NCBI GenBank assembly: GCA_014218235.1
Contig: CM024755.1
Span: 35,732,713-35,796,712 of the forward strand
Source of the DNA: Colocasia esculenta
Lineage: Eukaryota > Streptophyta > Magnoliopsida > Alismatales > Araceae
DNA: 64,000 nt
Reading direction: 5' to 3'
The number at the start of each line of letters is the position of its first letter. Positions within the stretch are counted from its first letter, which is position 1. Of this stretch, positions 22,384 through 31,651 are shown piece after piece. The translations under genes and the position numbers were made by a program. The notes beneath the pieces were generated by a model. It did not search any database, was not told the origin of the DNA, and saw only the letters and a program-made list of their open reading frames with translations.

Positions 22384-25310
22384 ATGAGGACCAGGGAGAA
22401 ACGAACCATCACCCGGGGCCGTCGCCAATCGGAGGAGGAAGAAGAAGAGGTGGAGATGGCTACGGCGGGGGAAGAAGAAGAAGAGGCGGTAGAGGACGTA
22501 CCGGAGGGGGACGAGACTGAGGGAGGAGATGAGACGGAGGCGGAGGCACCTCGAAGACCTCGGGTGAGTACCCCAAAAACCTCTGTGTGAGTGTGATTTC
22601 ATTTGGTGAAAAGAAGGGGAAACAGTGGAAGGGCCGTCGGGTTAGACAGGAACTTGACGGCAACATCGGTTGCCGTCGAGTTCCTGTTGGCGTCCAACCC
22701 CTTGCCGTCAAGGGGAACCTGACGTCAATGGGCCGGATGTCGACACAGGAACTAAACGGCCACCCCTGGACGCCGACTAAGAGTAAACGGCAGACCCTTG
22801 CCGTCAGCTTTGAGTAAACGGCCATCGATACTGACGTTAAGCTTTCTGTGTTTTTTGCAGGGCAAGGGCCGAATGAGGAGCAGGGTGACCTGGGATTTAT
22901 GCTGGGCGTGGTACCATGCGCTTCCAGAGGCCCAGCAGGACCAGATAGCGAGGATGGGGTTCGGACATCTACTGTCGGTACGCCCTTTCCACTTAGATGT
23001 GACGTACCTGGAGGCATTGAGGGAGAGATGGGAGGAGGACTGCAAGGCATTCATCATGCCTTGGGGTCACATGATACCCACATTGGAGGATGTGGCGTAT
23101 CTGACGGGACTGCTGGTACAGGGAGAGCCGGTAGTCGGATTGGAGAGGAGGGACTACTATGACGACATAGTAGAGCTATTGGGGCCAGAGTTCGTGGCCG
23201 GGAGGAGGAGACCGATCCGGAGCATCCTGCTCGGATCGTTGTCGGAGGCAGTTGGATTGAGGGGGAGGAGGAGAGGACCCCTAGAGTCACTTGATGAGTT
23301 CTATGCTGGAGTGCGGGGGCACTGACCTAGGAGACCGGAGCGAGGAGCGCTCGGTACGGATTTTTTTCAGCTACCTCTTCGGACGCCTGTTGTTCGCGAC
23401 GCAGTCATCTCAGATGAACTGCAAGTTCGTGCTATTGCTGAGGGACTTGGCGCAGGCGGGGAGGTACGCTTGGGGTGCTGCGATGCTGGGACACCTTTTC
23501 CCTCTCCTCCCCAGTAGCTCGCAGCGCTCTCAGAGCACTGGGGGCTTCACCCCCTTCCTTCAGGTACGCAATTTTTTTCCTTTAAAGCTCAACTTGAATT
23601 TCAATTGATTAAATTGCTTGACTGACTGACTTTCTCTTCTTGCAGATCTGGGGGTACACCCGTTTCCCCATGGGGCACGGGACACTTGTAGAGGGGCGCC
23701 AGATGATGGTGCCTCTCATGACGAGGTGGGCGGTGGCCCCGGACCCCAGGGTCACCGACAGGAGGGCAGGGGATGTGCGGGTCGCACTTGACCACTACCC
23801 GCATGATCAGGTATGAAACCCTCAACTAGCTTTTGCATTCTCTCAATTACTGCTGCATTTGATGTTACTGACCAGTGTTTTCTCATTCTTCTCAGGTGGT
23901 GTGGACCCCCTATGTGGGGGAGGCGGACGCCTCGCACCCGGCGGTGGCGGCAGGTCGCCCCTTGTTCGACCGCCACCTCCTTTTACTGTGCCTCGGGACA
24001 TGTGAGGTACTGTACTTGGAGTTGGTGGTACGGACCCTGGGTTGGCACCAGCCGGCCATCGAGGTGCCCTCCCTGGGAAGAGGGACACTCACGCCGGCGG
24101 TTCTTTGCCGAGGACCGCGACTGGGGGGCAGACCACGGCAGCACCGTCGCATATTGGCGCGAGGGCGGCGAGCAGGTGGTACGAGTGACCGACCTCCAGA
24201 CAGCTCGGCTTATATGGAGGACTACCAGGCACGATACGCCGGGCGACTCCGGCTTGACCGACGAGTGGTGAGTGAAACTCCTAACTCTAAGCCTTGGTCG
24301 GATCTGAATTTGAATTGATTCTAACCTTGAAGCATTTGGCAGATGCCGGAGTCACAGGCCATCCGCCTCTTGGAGGGGCGACTGGCCGAGCAGGAGGTGG
24401 AGCTGACGAGGCTCCGGGCCGAGGTCAGAACATTGGTAAGTAACATTAACCGTTGATCTTGAAATTGCCATTGATTTGATTTGATTTCTGACCAAGATTT
24501 TGTGCATGCAGAGAGGAGAGCTATTGAGAGCACAGGCGAGCCGGGATGCGGGGGCGAGCTCGTCCGCCCAGCCGGCCGGAGGGGACCTGGTGGTCCGCTT
24601 GCAGAGGGCCCTGGACCGAGCGGAGGCGAGGGTCCGGGAGCTTGAGGAGCAGGCTCGAGAGATTGGGGCTCAGGTAAGACACCAGACTAGCACTTTCTTT
24701 CAATGTCTATTGAATGTTCTAACATGCTTGCCCCTTGACATGCAGCGGCAGGGAGGAGATGTGGCTACTCTCCAGGCACAGATGGAGAGTCTGCGACTAG
24801 AGTTTGAGGCGAGGATTTCCGATCTGGAGGCCGAGGTAAGACACTTCCTTCCTTCTTCTTCTTCTTACACATGTTCGAGACTAATCCTCTTTTGCTTTTG
24901 ATGGGCAGCGGCGGACCATGGTGACGGCCATGGAGGAGCTGAGGGATGACCGGACCCTCATGAGGGGTCGCCTACTCGAGGCTCGAGAGCGAGAGAGGGA
25001 GGCCGAGACGGCTCGAGCACGGATTGCCGCGGATTACGAGATCCTCAAGGACCGGGTGCTGAAGAAGCGCCGGGAGCAGCAGCGGCAGGCCCAGCAGGTG
25101 ACGCCGGCGAGGACCGGATCGGCGTTCGCCTCCCTTGACGACATTGTGTCGCTAGGGGACCCCTCTGTGGTGCGAGGAGGGGTGCCGAGACCCGAGGCGT
25201 CTACGGCTTCCAGACCTCCTCTCCCAGACCGGCGTCGGGAGAGGGAGGAGGAGGAGGTGAGTAGCTCCCGTAGGCAGAGGCCTACGGAGGGGGAGCAGAG
25301 AGATGAGTGA
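22384..25310 (+). pseudogene. PMD-B: eight-exon plant mobile domain (MAIN/MAIL1-like) gene with coiled-coil C-terminus, antisense to E5 gag-pol
   Basis: Exons: 22384-22563, 22861-23563, 23646-23810, 23896-24267, 24343-24435, 24512-24673, 24746-24835, 24909-25310. All seven introns are GT-AG, 72-297 bp, and phase 0. Exon 1 is acidic (Glu-rich, about residues 15-60). Exons 2-4 carry the PMD core: 'MIPTLEDVAYLTGLLVQGEPVVG', 'FGRLLFATQSSQMNCKFVLLL', 'QIWGYTRFPMG' across the exon 2/3 junction, and 'VVWTPYV'. Exons 5-8 are heptad-like Glu/Arg/Leu sequence, a coiled coil ending in a basic Ser/Arg tail. Exon 2 is 703 bp and changes frame near 23320, a one-base insertion or equivalent; exon 4 may contain two compensating shifts (about 24070 and 24190). 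PMD proteins are nuclear and associated with TE silencing; an element-borne one could modulate it (inference). It runs towards pol, with its 3' end about 1.2 kb away. Confidence 0.8.
22653..22841. repeat. E5 quasi-palindrome cluster c (6 sites) inside PMD-B intron 1
   Basis: Sites at about 22653, 22687, 22719, 22752, 22783 and 22814 fill most of the 297-bp intron. Half-sites alternate between GACGGCAA / TTGCCGTC and AACGGCCA / TGGACG types. The same design occurs in the other E5 clusters. Confidence 0.7.
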
Positions 25311-26551
25311 CACTTTTGTACCACCAGGGGTATGCCCCTGTCATGATTTGTACACAGACTTGATTATCATAGTGGAATATTGTGGATTTTTGTGACTTGT
25401 GACTTGAATGGTTTGCTTCTGTTCCTGCATCCACAACACTCAAAGAAACAGGTTAGTGTAGATATGTTTTTAGCCCCTTGCCTACGATATACCTTTCTTG
25501 AGATCTGGTCAAGGGGCTAATTTCTAATCAAAGATAGGAACATAACAAAATAACCAAAGGGAGATATGCACATGCATTTTTTTTTCTTGATTTTTTTGTT
25601 GTTTTTATTTTTGATAAGAAAATAAGGAGAATGTTAGCATATATACATGGTACCACTATTTTTTTTTGGATTTTTGATTTTTTCTAATTTTTTTTTGGCT
25701 TTTGAAAATAAGGGAGAAATTTTGGGAGAAAATACGTACAGCGTAAAATATATACATCAAAAGACTCTCTTTTTTGTTATTTTTTTGCATTTTTATATTT
25801 TTTTGGATTTTTGGACTCTAAGACACATATTCATCACATGTTGTAGTGTAGGGTTTACGCGATCTACTTAACCACAGAGGCCAAGAGTGAGGAGGGACGT
25901 GCACGAATTCCTTGATGTTGGAAATTGCCCCTAGCCTTCTTGATATTTTCCACTACAGAGGATCTTATGCAATCAAATTGCCCCTAGTGAGAGAAATGGG
26001 AAGAAATGTATAGGAAGTCATGTAGGACTTTGGTTCAAACTACTTTTTGTTTCCAAACCGACATCTCATATCAAGCAGACTTGGTCAACCATTGTTTTCA
26101 GGGGGATTTTTCATTTCTTATTTTATTCTGGGGTGGAGGCACGTACTTTTTGCTACCTCCTTGAGTTGGTCAGCCTTTTTCCGGGTACGTACTTTTTGCT
26201 ACCCTTTTTGACCTTTTGGCTCTTCTTTTCCCCATTGAGGCTTGATTTGACATCTTGCCCCTTGTTCTTATTAGTTGCCCCTGTTTTATGGTGACCTTGT
26301 CCTTTTAAAAGAGAGTGGGTGGTCCCTTACTCGTAGTTTGTTCCGCTTCCAGACACGACCGAGTGGGAAAAGAATAGGGGAAACACATTGACCGGATGAG
26401 ACCGCCCGAGTGTACTAGTGATTTTCTAGCCAAAGGGCAATATCTCAACATCGTGTGGTGTGTGAATAAGTCCTACCTCACTAGTGACCGAGTGGAAAAG
26501 TAGAGACTTAAACCGAACCGCTGACAAGTGATGAATGACTGAATGAACTGA
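25311..26551. other. E5 convergent intergenic region between PMD-B and the pol 3' end
   Basis: No coding sequence. The 3' flank of PMD-B is followed by T-rich tracts (about 25575-25810) and a short direct repeat of GTACGTACTTTTTGCTACC (about 26133-26205). Two genes end toward each other here, so poly(A) signals for both strands are expected, but I cannot assign one with confidence. Confidence 0.5.
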
Positions 26552-29500
26552 CTAAGGATAGAACTTCTTGAGGTAGACTGCATTCCAAGGGTGCGTCAAT
26601 TCGACTCCTTCGGCATCCACTAATCTATAAGCATTCCCTGAGTATGCTTCCTTAACAACGAACGGACCCTCCCAATTTTCTTGCAATTTGCTCCTGGGAC
26701 CTGGTGCCTTTATGATTTTCCGCTTCAGAACCAATTCACCCACTTCGAATTTTCTTTCTAGAACTCTTTTGGCATAAAAACGTGCAATTCTCTGACGATA
26801 GACTTGTGCATGGTCAGCCGCTATCATTCGCCTTTCATCTAAGAGTTCAAGTTGTGCCAACAAGGCTTCCCGACGTTGATCAGGATCAAGTTCGGAATCT
26901 AATTGAACTCTAAGCGAAGGGACGAAGATCTCATATGGGAGTATCGCATCCGATCCGTACGTCAAGGCATAAGGGGTTTGCCCCGTAGGAGTACGGACAG
27001 AGGTGCGATAAGCCCAAAGAGCTTCAACTAAGCGTTCTGGCCAGTCAGTGTTGTTGTGAGATTTGCACGTTTTCTTGATTATTTTGATAAGAGTTTTATT
27101 AGTAGCTTCCGCTTGTCCATTACCTTGTGGATAATATGGTGATGAATGATGCAAGTTAATGCCATATTTACCACACATGTCGCGGAGCTCCTGCGAGGTG
27201 AACTGTGGTCCATTGTCGGTGACGATGTCCCGAGGCACGCCGAACCTTGCAAGGATGTTGCGCTTGATGAACTTGACAACCGTTGATGCTTTGACTTCTA
27301 TGAACGCTTCTGCTTCAGCCCACTTTGTGAAGTACTCTGTGGCGGTCAGAATGAAGGATTTCTTCCGGATTTCTCCAGTTCTATCCGCAAGGGGACCTAC
27401 CACATCGAATGCCCACATGGCGAAAGGCCATGGAGCAATAAGGGGATGAAGAGAGGAAGAAGGAGCATGAATTTTATCACCGTGTAATTGGCATTTAGCA
27501 CAGTGACGGACGAAATGGGTGCAATCTTCTTCCATGGTAGGCCAGTAATAGTGTCGTAGCAACTTCTGGGCAATTGCTCTACCATTGACATGGCCACCAC
27601 ATTCACTAGAGTGAGCAGCTTCAACAATGCTTTCAGATTCGATTTCATCAAGGCAACGGAGATAGACCCCATTGAGGGATTTCTTGTAGAGAACGCCACC
27701 TATGATCTTGTACCGTTCGGAGACACGGCGAATAGCCCGTCTATCGGCAGAAGTGGCGTAATCCGGGAAGGATCCATCTTTGAGGTAGTTCTCGATGTCA
27801 AAATACCAGGGATGGCCATCATCGAGGTCGATTTCAGGCTCTTTTGAGAGTGCATTGATTTGATGGGAGGGAGATTGAAGTTGGACAAACCAGGGATCAG
27901 TATGAGAAGGGATTCTTAGCCTTTGAACAGAGATGGTTTCGGAGGACCTTTCTAAAGGGATGGGAATGGAAGAGGCCAGAGAGGCGAGGGAATCTGCTAG
28001 GATGTTTTGGGCCCTAGGAGTGTGGACAAGGGTGAGCTTCCTAAACTGCCGGATTACCTTTGCTACCAACTCTTGATATGGTTTCAACTTGGGGTCCCGG
28101 GTTTGGTACTTGCTGAGAGATTGCCGGAGTATCAACTGCGAATCTCCAATAATCCTTAATTCCTTGACTCCGAGCAACAACGCCATCTTCAACCCAACTA
28201 GGAGAGCCTCATACTCAGCCACATTGTTCGTGGCACGGAAGGTTAATTGGTAGGCGTGCGGGATGACTACCCCTTCCGGTGAGAGGAGGACTGCCCCTAT
28301 TCCACTCCCTTTGGAATTTAAAGCCCCGTCGAAGTAAAGCACCCATGAAGGCTCACCATCGATGATGGCTCCTAACTCTTCATCGGGAAAGGTTTCGTCG
28401 ACAGGAGAATACGAAGGTAAGGGGTGATGGGCTAGGTGTTCGGCTATGGCATGCCCCTTGATTGACTTCTGGTTGACGTAGGTGATGTCAAATTGATTGA
28501 GAAAACTTTGCCACCGCATCAACCGCTCAGTTAGGACGGGCTTCTCTAGCAAGAATCGAATTGGATCCATTCGTGCCAGAAGTTTCACTTCATGTGCCAG
28601 GAAATAGTGCTTCAACTTCTGGACCACCCAGACGACGGCTGCACATGTTCTTTCCATGGCGGTGTACCTCTTTTCAGCTTCATTGAACAATTTGGATAAG
28701 TAGTACACCGCTCTCTCCTTCTTCTCGTCGTCGTATTGGGCCAAAACTGCTCCAGTTGAATCTTCAGTAGTTGATACATAGAGCAATAAAGGCCGACCCG
28801 GGACCGGAGGAGCGAGAACAGGGGGATTGAATAGGTAACTCTTCAACTCATCAAAGGCCTTTTGACATTTATCGTTCCAATCAAATTTTGCCTCTCCTTT
28901 TAGCATCTCGTAGAAGGGCTTACAACGGATTGAATGCTGGGAAATGAATCTCCTAATGAATTGAAGTCTGCCAATCAGCCCTCTAACTTCTCTGATGTTC
29001 CTAGGAGGAGGCATTTCGATTATTGCTTTGGCCTTGTTGGGATCAATCTCAATCCCCCTTTTGCTAACTATGAACCCAAGCAATTTCCCCGAAGAGACTC
29101 CAAAGACACACTTCTTGGGGTTCATTTTAAGCTTATGCTCTCTAGACCGTTGGAGAACCGCCCGGAGGATGTCAGCATGGCCATGTCGAGTCTTCGATTT
29201 CACCAAGACATCGTCCACATAGACCTCCATGTGCACATGCATCATGTCATGAAAAATTGCCATCATTGCCCTTTGATATGTTGCTCCTGCGTTCTTCAAT
29301 CCGAAGGGCATGACGACGTAACAATAGGTCCCCCAGGGTGTTGTGAAAGAGGTTTTCTCCTGGTCTTCCTCCGCCAGACGGATCTGGTTGTACCCCGAGA
29401 AACCATCCATGAAAGATAACATTTCAAACCCGGCAGTGTTGTCCACTAGGACATCTATGTGTGGGAGAGGGAAATCGTCCTTTGGGCAAGCACGATTAAG

Positions 29501-30364
29501 GTCTCGGAAATCTATACAGATCCTAACCTTACCGTCCTTCTTCATCACAGGGACGATATTAGCTACCCAATGTGGATATAACACAACCCTGATGAACTTA
29601 GCTTTGTGCAATTTGTCAATCTCCTCTTTGATCTTGAGTGCTAGCTTGGGATGTAGCCTCCTTAGCTTTTGTTTGACGGCGGTTGCGTCGGCTTTTAGGA
29701 CTAACCGGTGTTCGACCAAAGAGGTGTCGAGTCCCGGCATGTCCTCGTAGGACCAAGCAAAACCGTCGGAGAATTCTTTAAGGATAGCTACCAACGCATG
29801 CTCTTCTTCTTCACTCAAGTTGGCACTGACTAACACTGTCTTCGGGGATTCCTTGGTGCCAAGATTGACTTCCTTAGTAGGTTCGTCTGCAGCCGTGGTG
29901 GGCTCGTCGAACCTTTTTGTGCCATCCACATAGGAGCTCACTGGGTCTTCTTCTTCTTCTGACCCAAGACCTCCTAGCCCATCTTTCTCACTGAAATCTA
30001 GCAGATAGACTCCTAGACCGTCATCTACAGAATCACCTTCTTCAAAATCAGAAATGGTTTCTACTAAGGCAGGTTCCTCAAGAAATTCCGGGACTTGACT
30101 CAATTTGGCACACCTCTCGGCCAAGGCCATGACATATCGGGCAGGAACTTGCCTACCCTTCTCTTTGCGAATGCATGGTTGAGAGGGACCAGACTCTCCT
30201 AATCCTGACTCTAGACTGGACCCTAAACCTGACTCTAAACCCAAATCTAAACTAGGATCTAGACTGCTATGTACAGGACAACTATGTACAAGGGAAGGAC
30301 CCCCAGAGGGGTGAGAAACTAACGGGGAGAGCGTCGGCCCTTGGCCGAGCGGAAGAGATTCCAA
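26552..30364 (-). CDS. E5 pol: RT, degenerate RNase H, second (archaeal-type) RNase H, integrase
   Basis: One uninterrupted frame of 1270 codons. Residues 1-200: Ser/Gly/Glu-rich linker. RT about 230-440, with 'VRICIDFRDLNRACPKDDFPLP', 'VMPFGLKNAGATYQ' and catalytic YVDD at 382-385. First RNase H about 525-645 ('LLLYVSTTEDSTGAVLAQ'), where the usual Asp after 'LY' is absent, as is common in Tat elements. Second RNase H about 675-795 with D679, E717, D741 and D791 all present. Integrase: zinc motif H918...C955-x2-C958, then D987, D1050 ('VTDNGPQF') and E1086. The dual RNase H assigns it to the Tat/Ogre lineage. The ATG is not certain to be the true start, because protease lies in a separate frame upstream. 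The product would copy and integrate element DNA. It looks intact. Confidence 0.95.
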   Translation of the reverse strand: MESLPLGQGPTLSPLVSHPSGGPSLVHSCPVHSSLDPSLDLGLESGLGSSLESGLGESGPSQPCIRKEKGRQVPARYVMALAERCAKLSQVPEFLEEPALVETISDFEEGDSVDDGLGVYLLDFSEKDGLGGLGSEEEEDPVSSYVDGTKRFDEPTTAADEPTKEVNLGTKESPKTVLVSANLSEEEEHALVAILKEFSDGFAWSYEDMPGLDTSLVEHRLVLKADATAVKQKLRRLHPKLALKIKEEIDKLHKAKFIRVVLYPHWVANIVPVMKKDGKVRICIDFRDLNRACPKDDFPLPHIDVLVDNTAGFEMLSFMDGFSGYNQIRLAEEDQEKTSFTTPWGTYCYVVMPFGLKNAGATYQRAMMAIFHDMMHVHMEVYVDDVLVKSKTRHGHADILRAVLQRSREHKLKMNPKKCVFGVSSGKLLGFIVSKRGIEIDPNKAKAIIEMPPPRNIREVRGLIGRLQFIRRFISQHSIRCKPFYEMLKGEAKFDWNDKCQKAFDELKSYLFNPPVLAPPVPGRPLLLYVSTTEDSTGAVLAQYDDEKKERAVYYLSKLFNEAEKRYTAMERTCAAVVWVVQKLKHYFLAHEVKLLARMDPIRFLLEKPVLTERLMRWQSFLNQFDITYVNQKSIKGHAIAEHLAHHPLPSYSPVDETFPDEELGAIIDGEPSWVLYFDGALNSKGSGIGAVLLSPEGVVIPHAYQLTFRATNNVAEYEALLVGLKMALLLGVKELRIIGDSQLILRQSLSKYQTRDPKLKPYQELVAKVIRQFRKLTLVHTPRAQNILADSLASLASSIPIPLERSSETISVQRLRIPSHTDPWFVQLQSPSHQINALSKEPEIDLDDGHPWYFDIENYLKDGSFPDYATSADRRAIRRVSERYKIIGGVLYKKSLNGVYLRCLDEIESESIVEAAHSSECGGHVNGRAIAQKLLRHYYWPTMEEDCTHFVRHCAKCQLHGDKIHAPSSSLHPLIAPWPFAMWAFDVVGPLADRTGEIRKKSFILTATEYFTKWAEAEAFIEVKASTVVKFIKRNILARFGVPRDIVTDNGPQFTSQELRDMCGKYGINLHHSSPYYPQGNGQAEATNKTLIKIIKKTCKSHNNTDWPERLVEALWAYRTSVRTPTGQTPYALTYGSDAILPYEIFVPSLRVQLDSELDPDQRREALLAQLELLDERRMIAADHAQVYRQRIARFYAKRVLERKFEVGELVLKRKIIKAPGPRSKLQENWEGPFVVKEAYSGNAYRLVDAEGVELTHPWNAVYLKKFYP

Positions 30365-30802
30365 AGAGGAAGGGTGCTCAATGGAGATCTCGCATTTCCA
30401 ACTTTGATAATTGGCATTTTTTTTTGGGAATCAAGGCCCAAAACCATGAGTTGCTGACTCAAGGTGGCCTCGACTGGATGGGTGAGAGATAGAGATGGTG
30501 ATAGGAGTGGAGTAGATGCGGATGGAAGATTAGAAGCAGAAGGAGATGAGGGTAGAGATGGTGAAGAGGGGGATTCGGACCCAAAGAGTGAGAGGAGGCC
30601 GAAGTCATCACAGACTTCCTCTATTTCCGCCATTTCCTCTTCTGCTTCTTCTTCTTCCTCACTCTCAGAGCAAGGCAGTTCCTCTATCAATGGCTCTCGG
30701 GTTCCCATTTGGGTGGTCCTTGGACGAAGTGCTCCTTCAAGGTCCAGGTAAGAGGTTGATAAGGTATGAACGGGTCGGGATGGACCGGGTCTGGGTGAAA
30801 AC
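30319..30802 (-). other. E5 region between protease and pol, possible Ogre-type intron or linker
   Basis: The protease frame stops at 30803 and the long pol frame starts at 30364. Both are in the same frame, but stops lie between. An acidic frame (30708-30319; Glu-rich run, then Ser/Pro-rich) covers most of the gap in another frame. Ogre elements have an intron between protease and RT; splicing here could join the two. I cannot fix donor and acceptor by eye. Confidence 0.45.
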
Positions 30803-31651
30803 CTAGACCGGCCTTAGGTAACATCCTCCTAATTGCCTGGACACTCTGGGTCTCCCCTTTTCATCCGTACCCAACCCGCGGCCATGAACATAGCCGATGT
30901 TTGCCATCACTTCCCAACCTTTTCCCGGGAAACATGGGACATGAGGTTCTACAGCAGGCTTGGGAGGTTGGCTAAGCTCAGAGGGTGTGGGGAAGTCAAA
31001 GAGAGACATGACCGGCTTCTTCCCCTTATCTGGAACGAAAAGGTGTGGCATCTGCTCTGAGGTGATAGCATTAAGAGTCTCCAAAGTGGGAATGCTCTTG
31101 ATCTTGATAATCCGCCCATTGTAAAGAAATTTGAAACATTGATGGGCGGTGGAAGGGACTCCTAGAGTCTGTTCTAGCCAGGGACGACCGAGGATGGCTT
31201 TGTAAGCCGGATCGACATCAAGAACTAGAAACTCAGTGGACATGGTGACTGGTCCGATTTCCAGTTTAAGAGCAATTTTGCCTTTAGCAACCCTCTTGGA
31301 GTTGTCATAGGCAGCAATGGTAGAGCAACTCTTCTCCAGATTATTTTCCCCTAGACCCAGCTGTTTGAGGGTCTTCATCGGACAGACATTAATGGATGCC
31401 CCGGTGTCAATAAGAGTGGAATCCACCGAAACCCCATTGAGGTTTATGGTGAGACAGAGAGGAAGCGAGCGACAATCGGGAGTGGCAAGATCCTTATCCG
31501 AGAAGGAGATTGAGGGTCCTTGGGTAAGACAGAGGATAGCATTGGTGACCCCACTAGGAGGGAGGTCATCATTGACCATGATTCTCTGGAGGAATTGAAG
31601 GAGGGTGGATTGATGTGACGGCGATCTCCGAATCAACTCTAAAATAGACAC
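30803..31651 (-). CDS. E5 aspartic protease region with G-patch-like end
   Basis: A 282-codon frame. The catalytic site is 'STLIDTGASINVCP' (about residues 75-90), followed by 'ILGRPWLE', a normal pepsin-like retroviral protease layout. Near the C-terminus 'NIGYVHGRGLGTDEKGRP' resembles the G-patch that follows protease in Ogre-like elements. It would mature the Gag-Pol precursor. Its frame differs from the upstream gag pieces, so either frameshifts or splicing connect them. No internal stop. Confidence 0.85.
   Translation of the reverse strand: MSILELIRRSPSHQSTLLQFLQRIMVNDDLPPSGVTNAILCLTQGPSISFSDKDLATPDCRSLPLCLTINLNGVSVDSTLIDTGASINVCPMKTLKQLGLGENNLEKSCSTIAAYDNSKRVAKGKIALKLEIGPVTMSTEFLVLDVDPAYKAILGRPWLEQTLGVPSTAHQCFKFLYNGRIIKIKSIPTLETLNAITSEQMPHLFVPDKGKKPVMSLFDFPTPSELSQPPKPAVEPHVPCFPGKGWEVMANIGYVHGRGLGTDEKGRPRVSRQLGGCYLRPV

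Noticed and set aside
22249..23290. Arg/Ser/Pro-rich minus-strand frames across PMD-B
   Set aside because: They are shadows of the GC-rich plus-strand exons, which have clear PMD motifs and splice sites.
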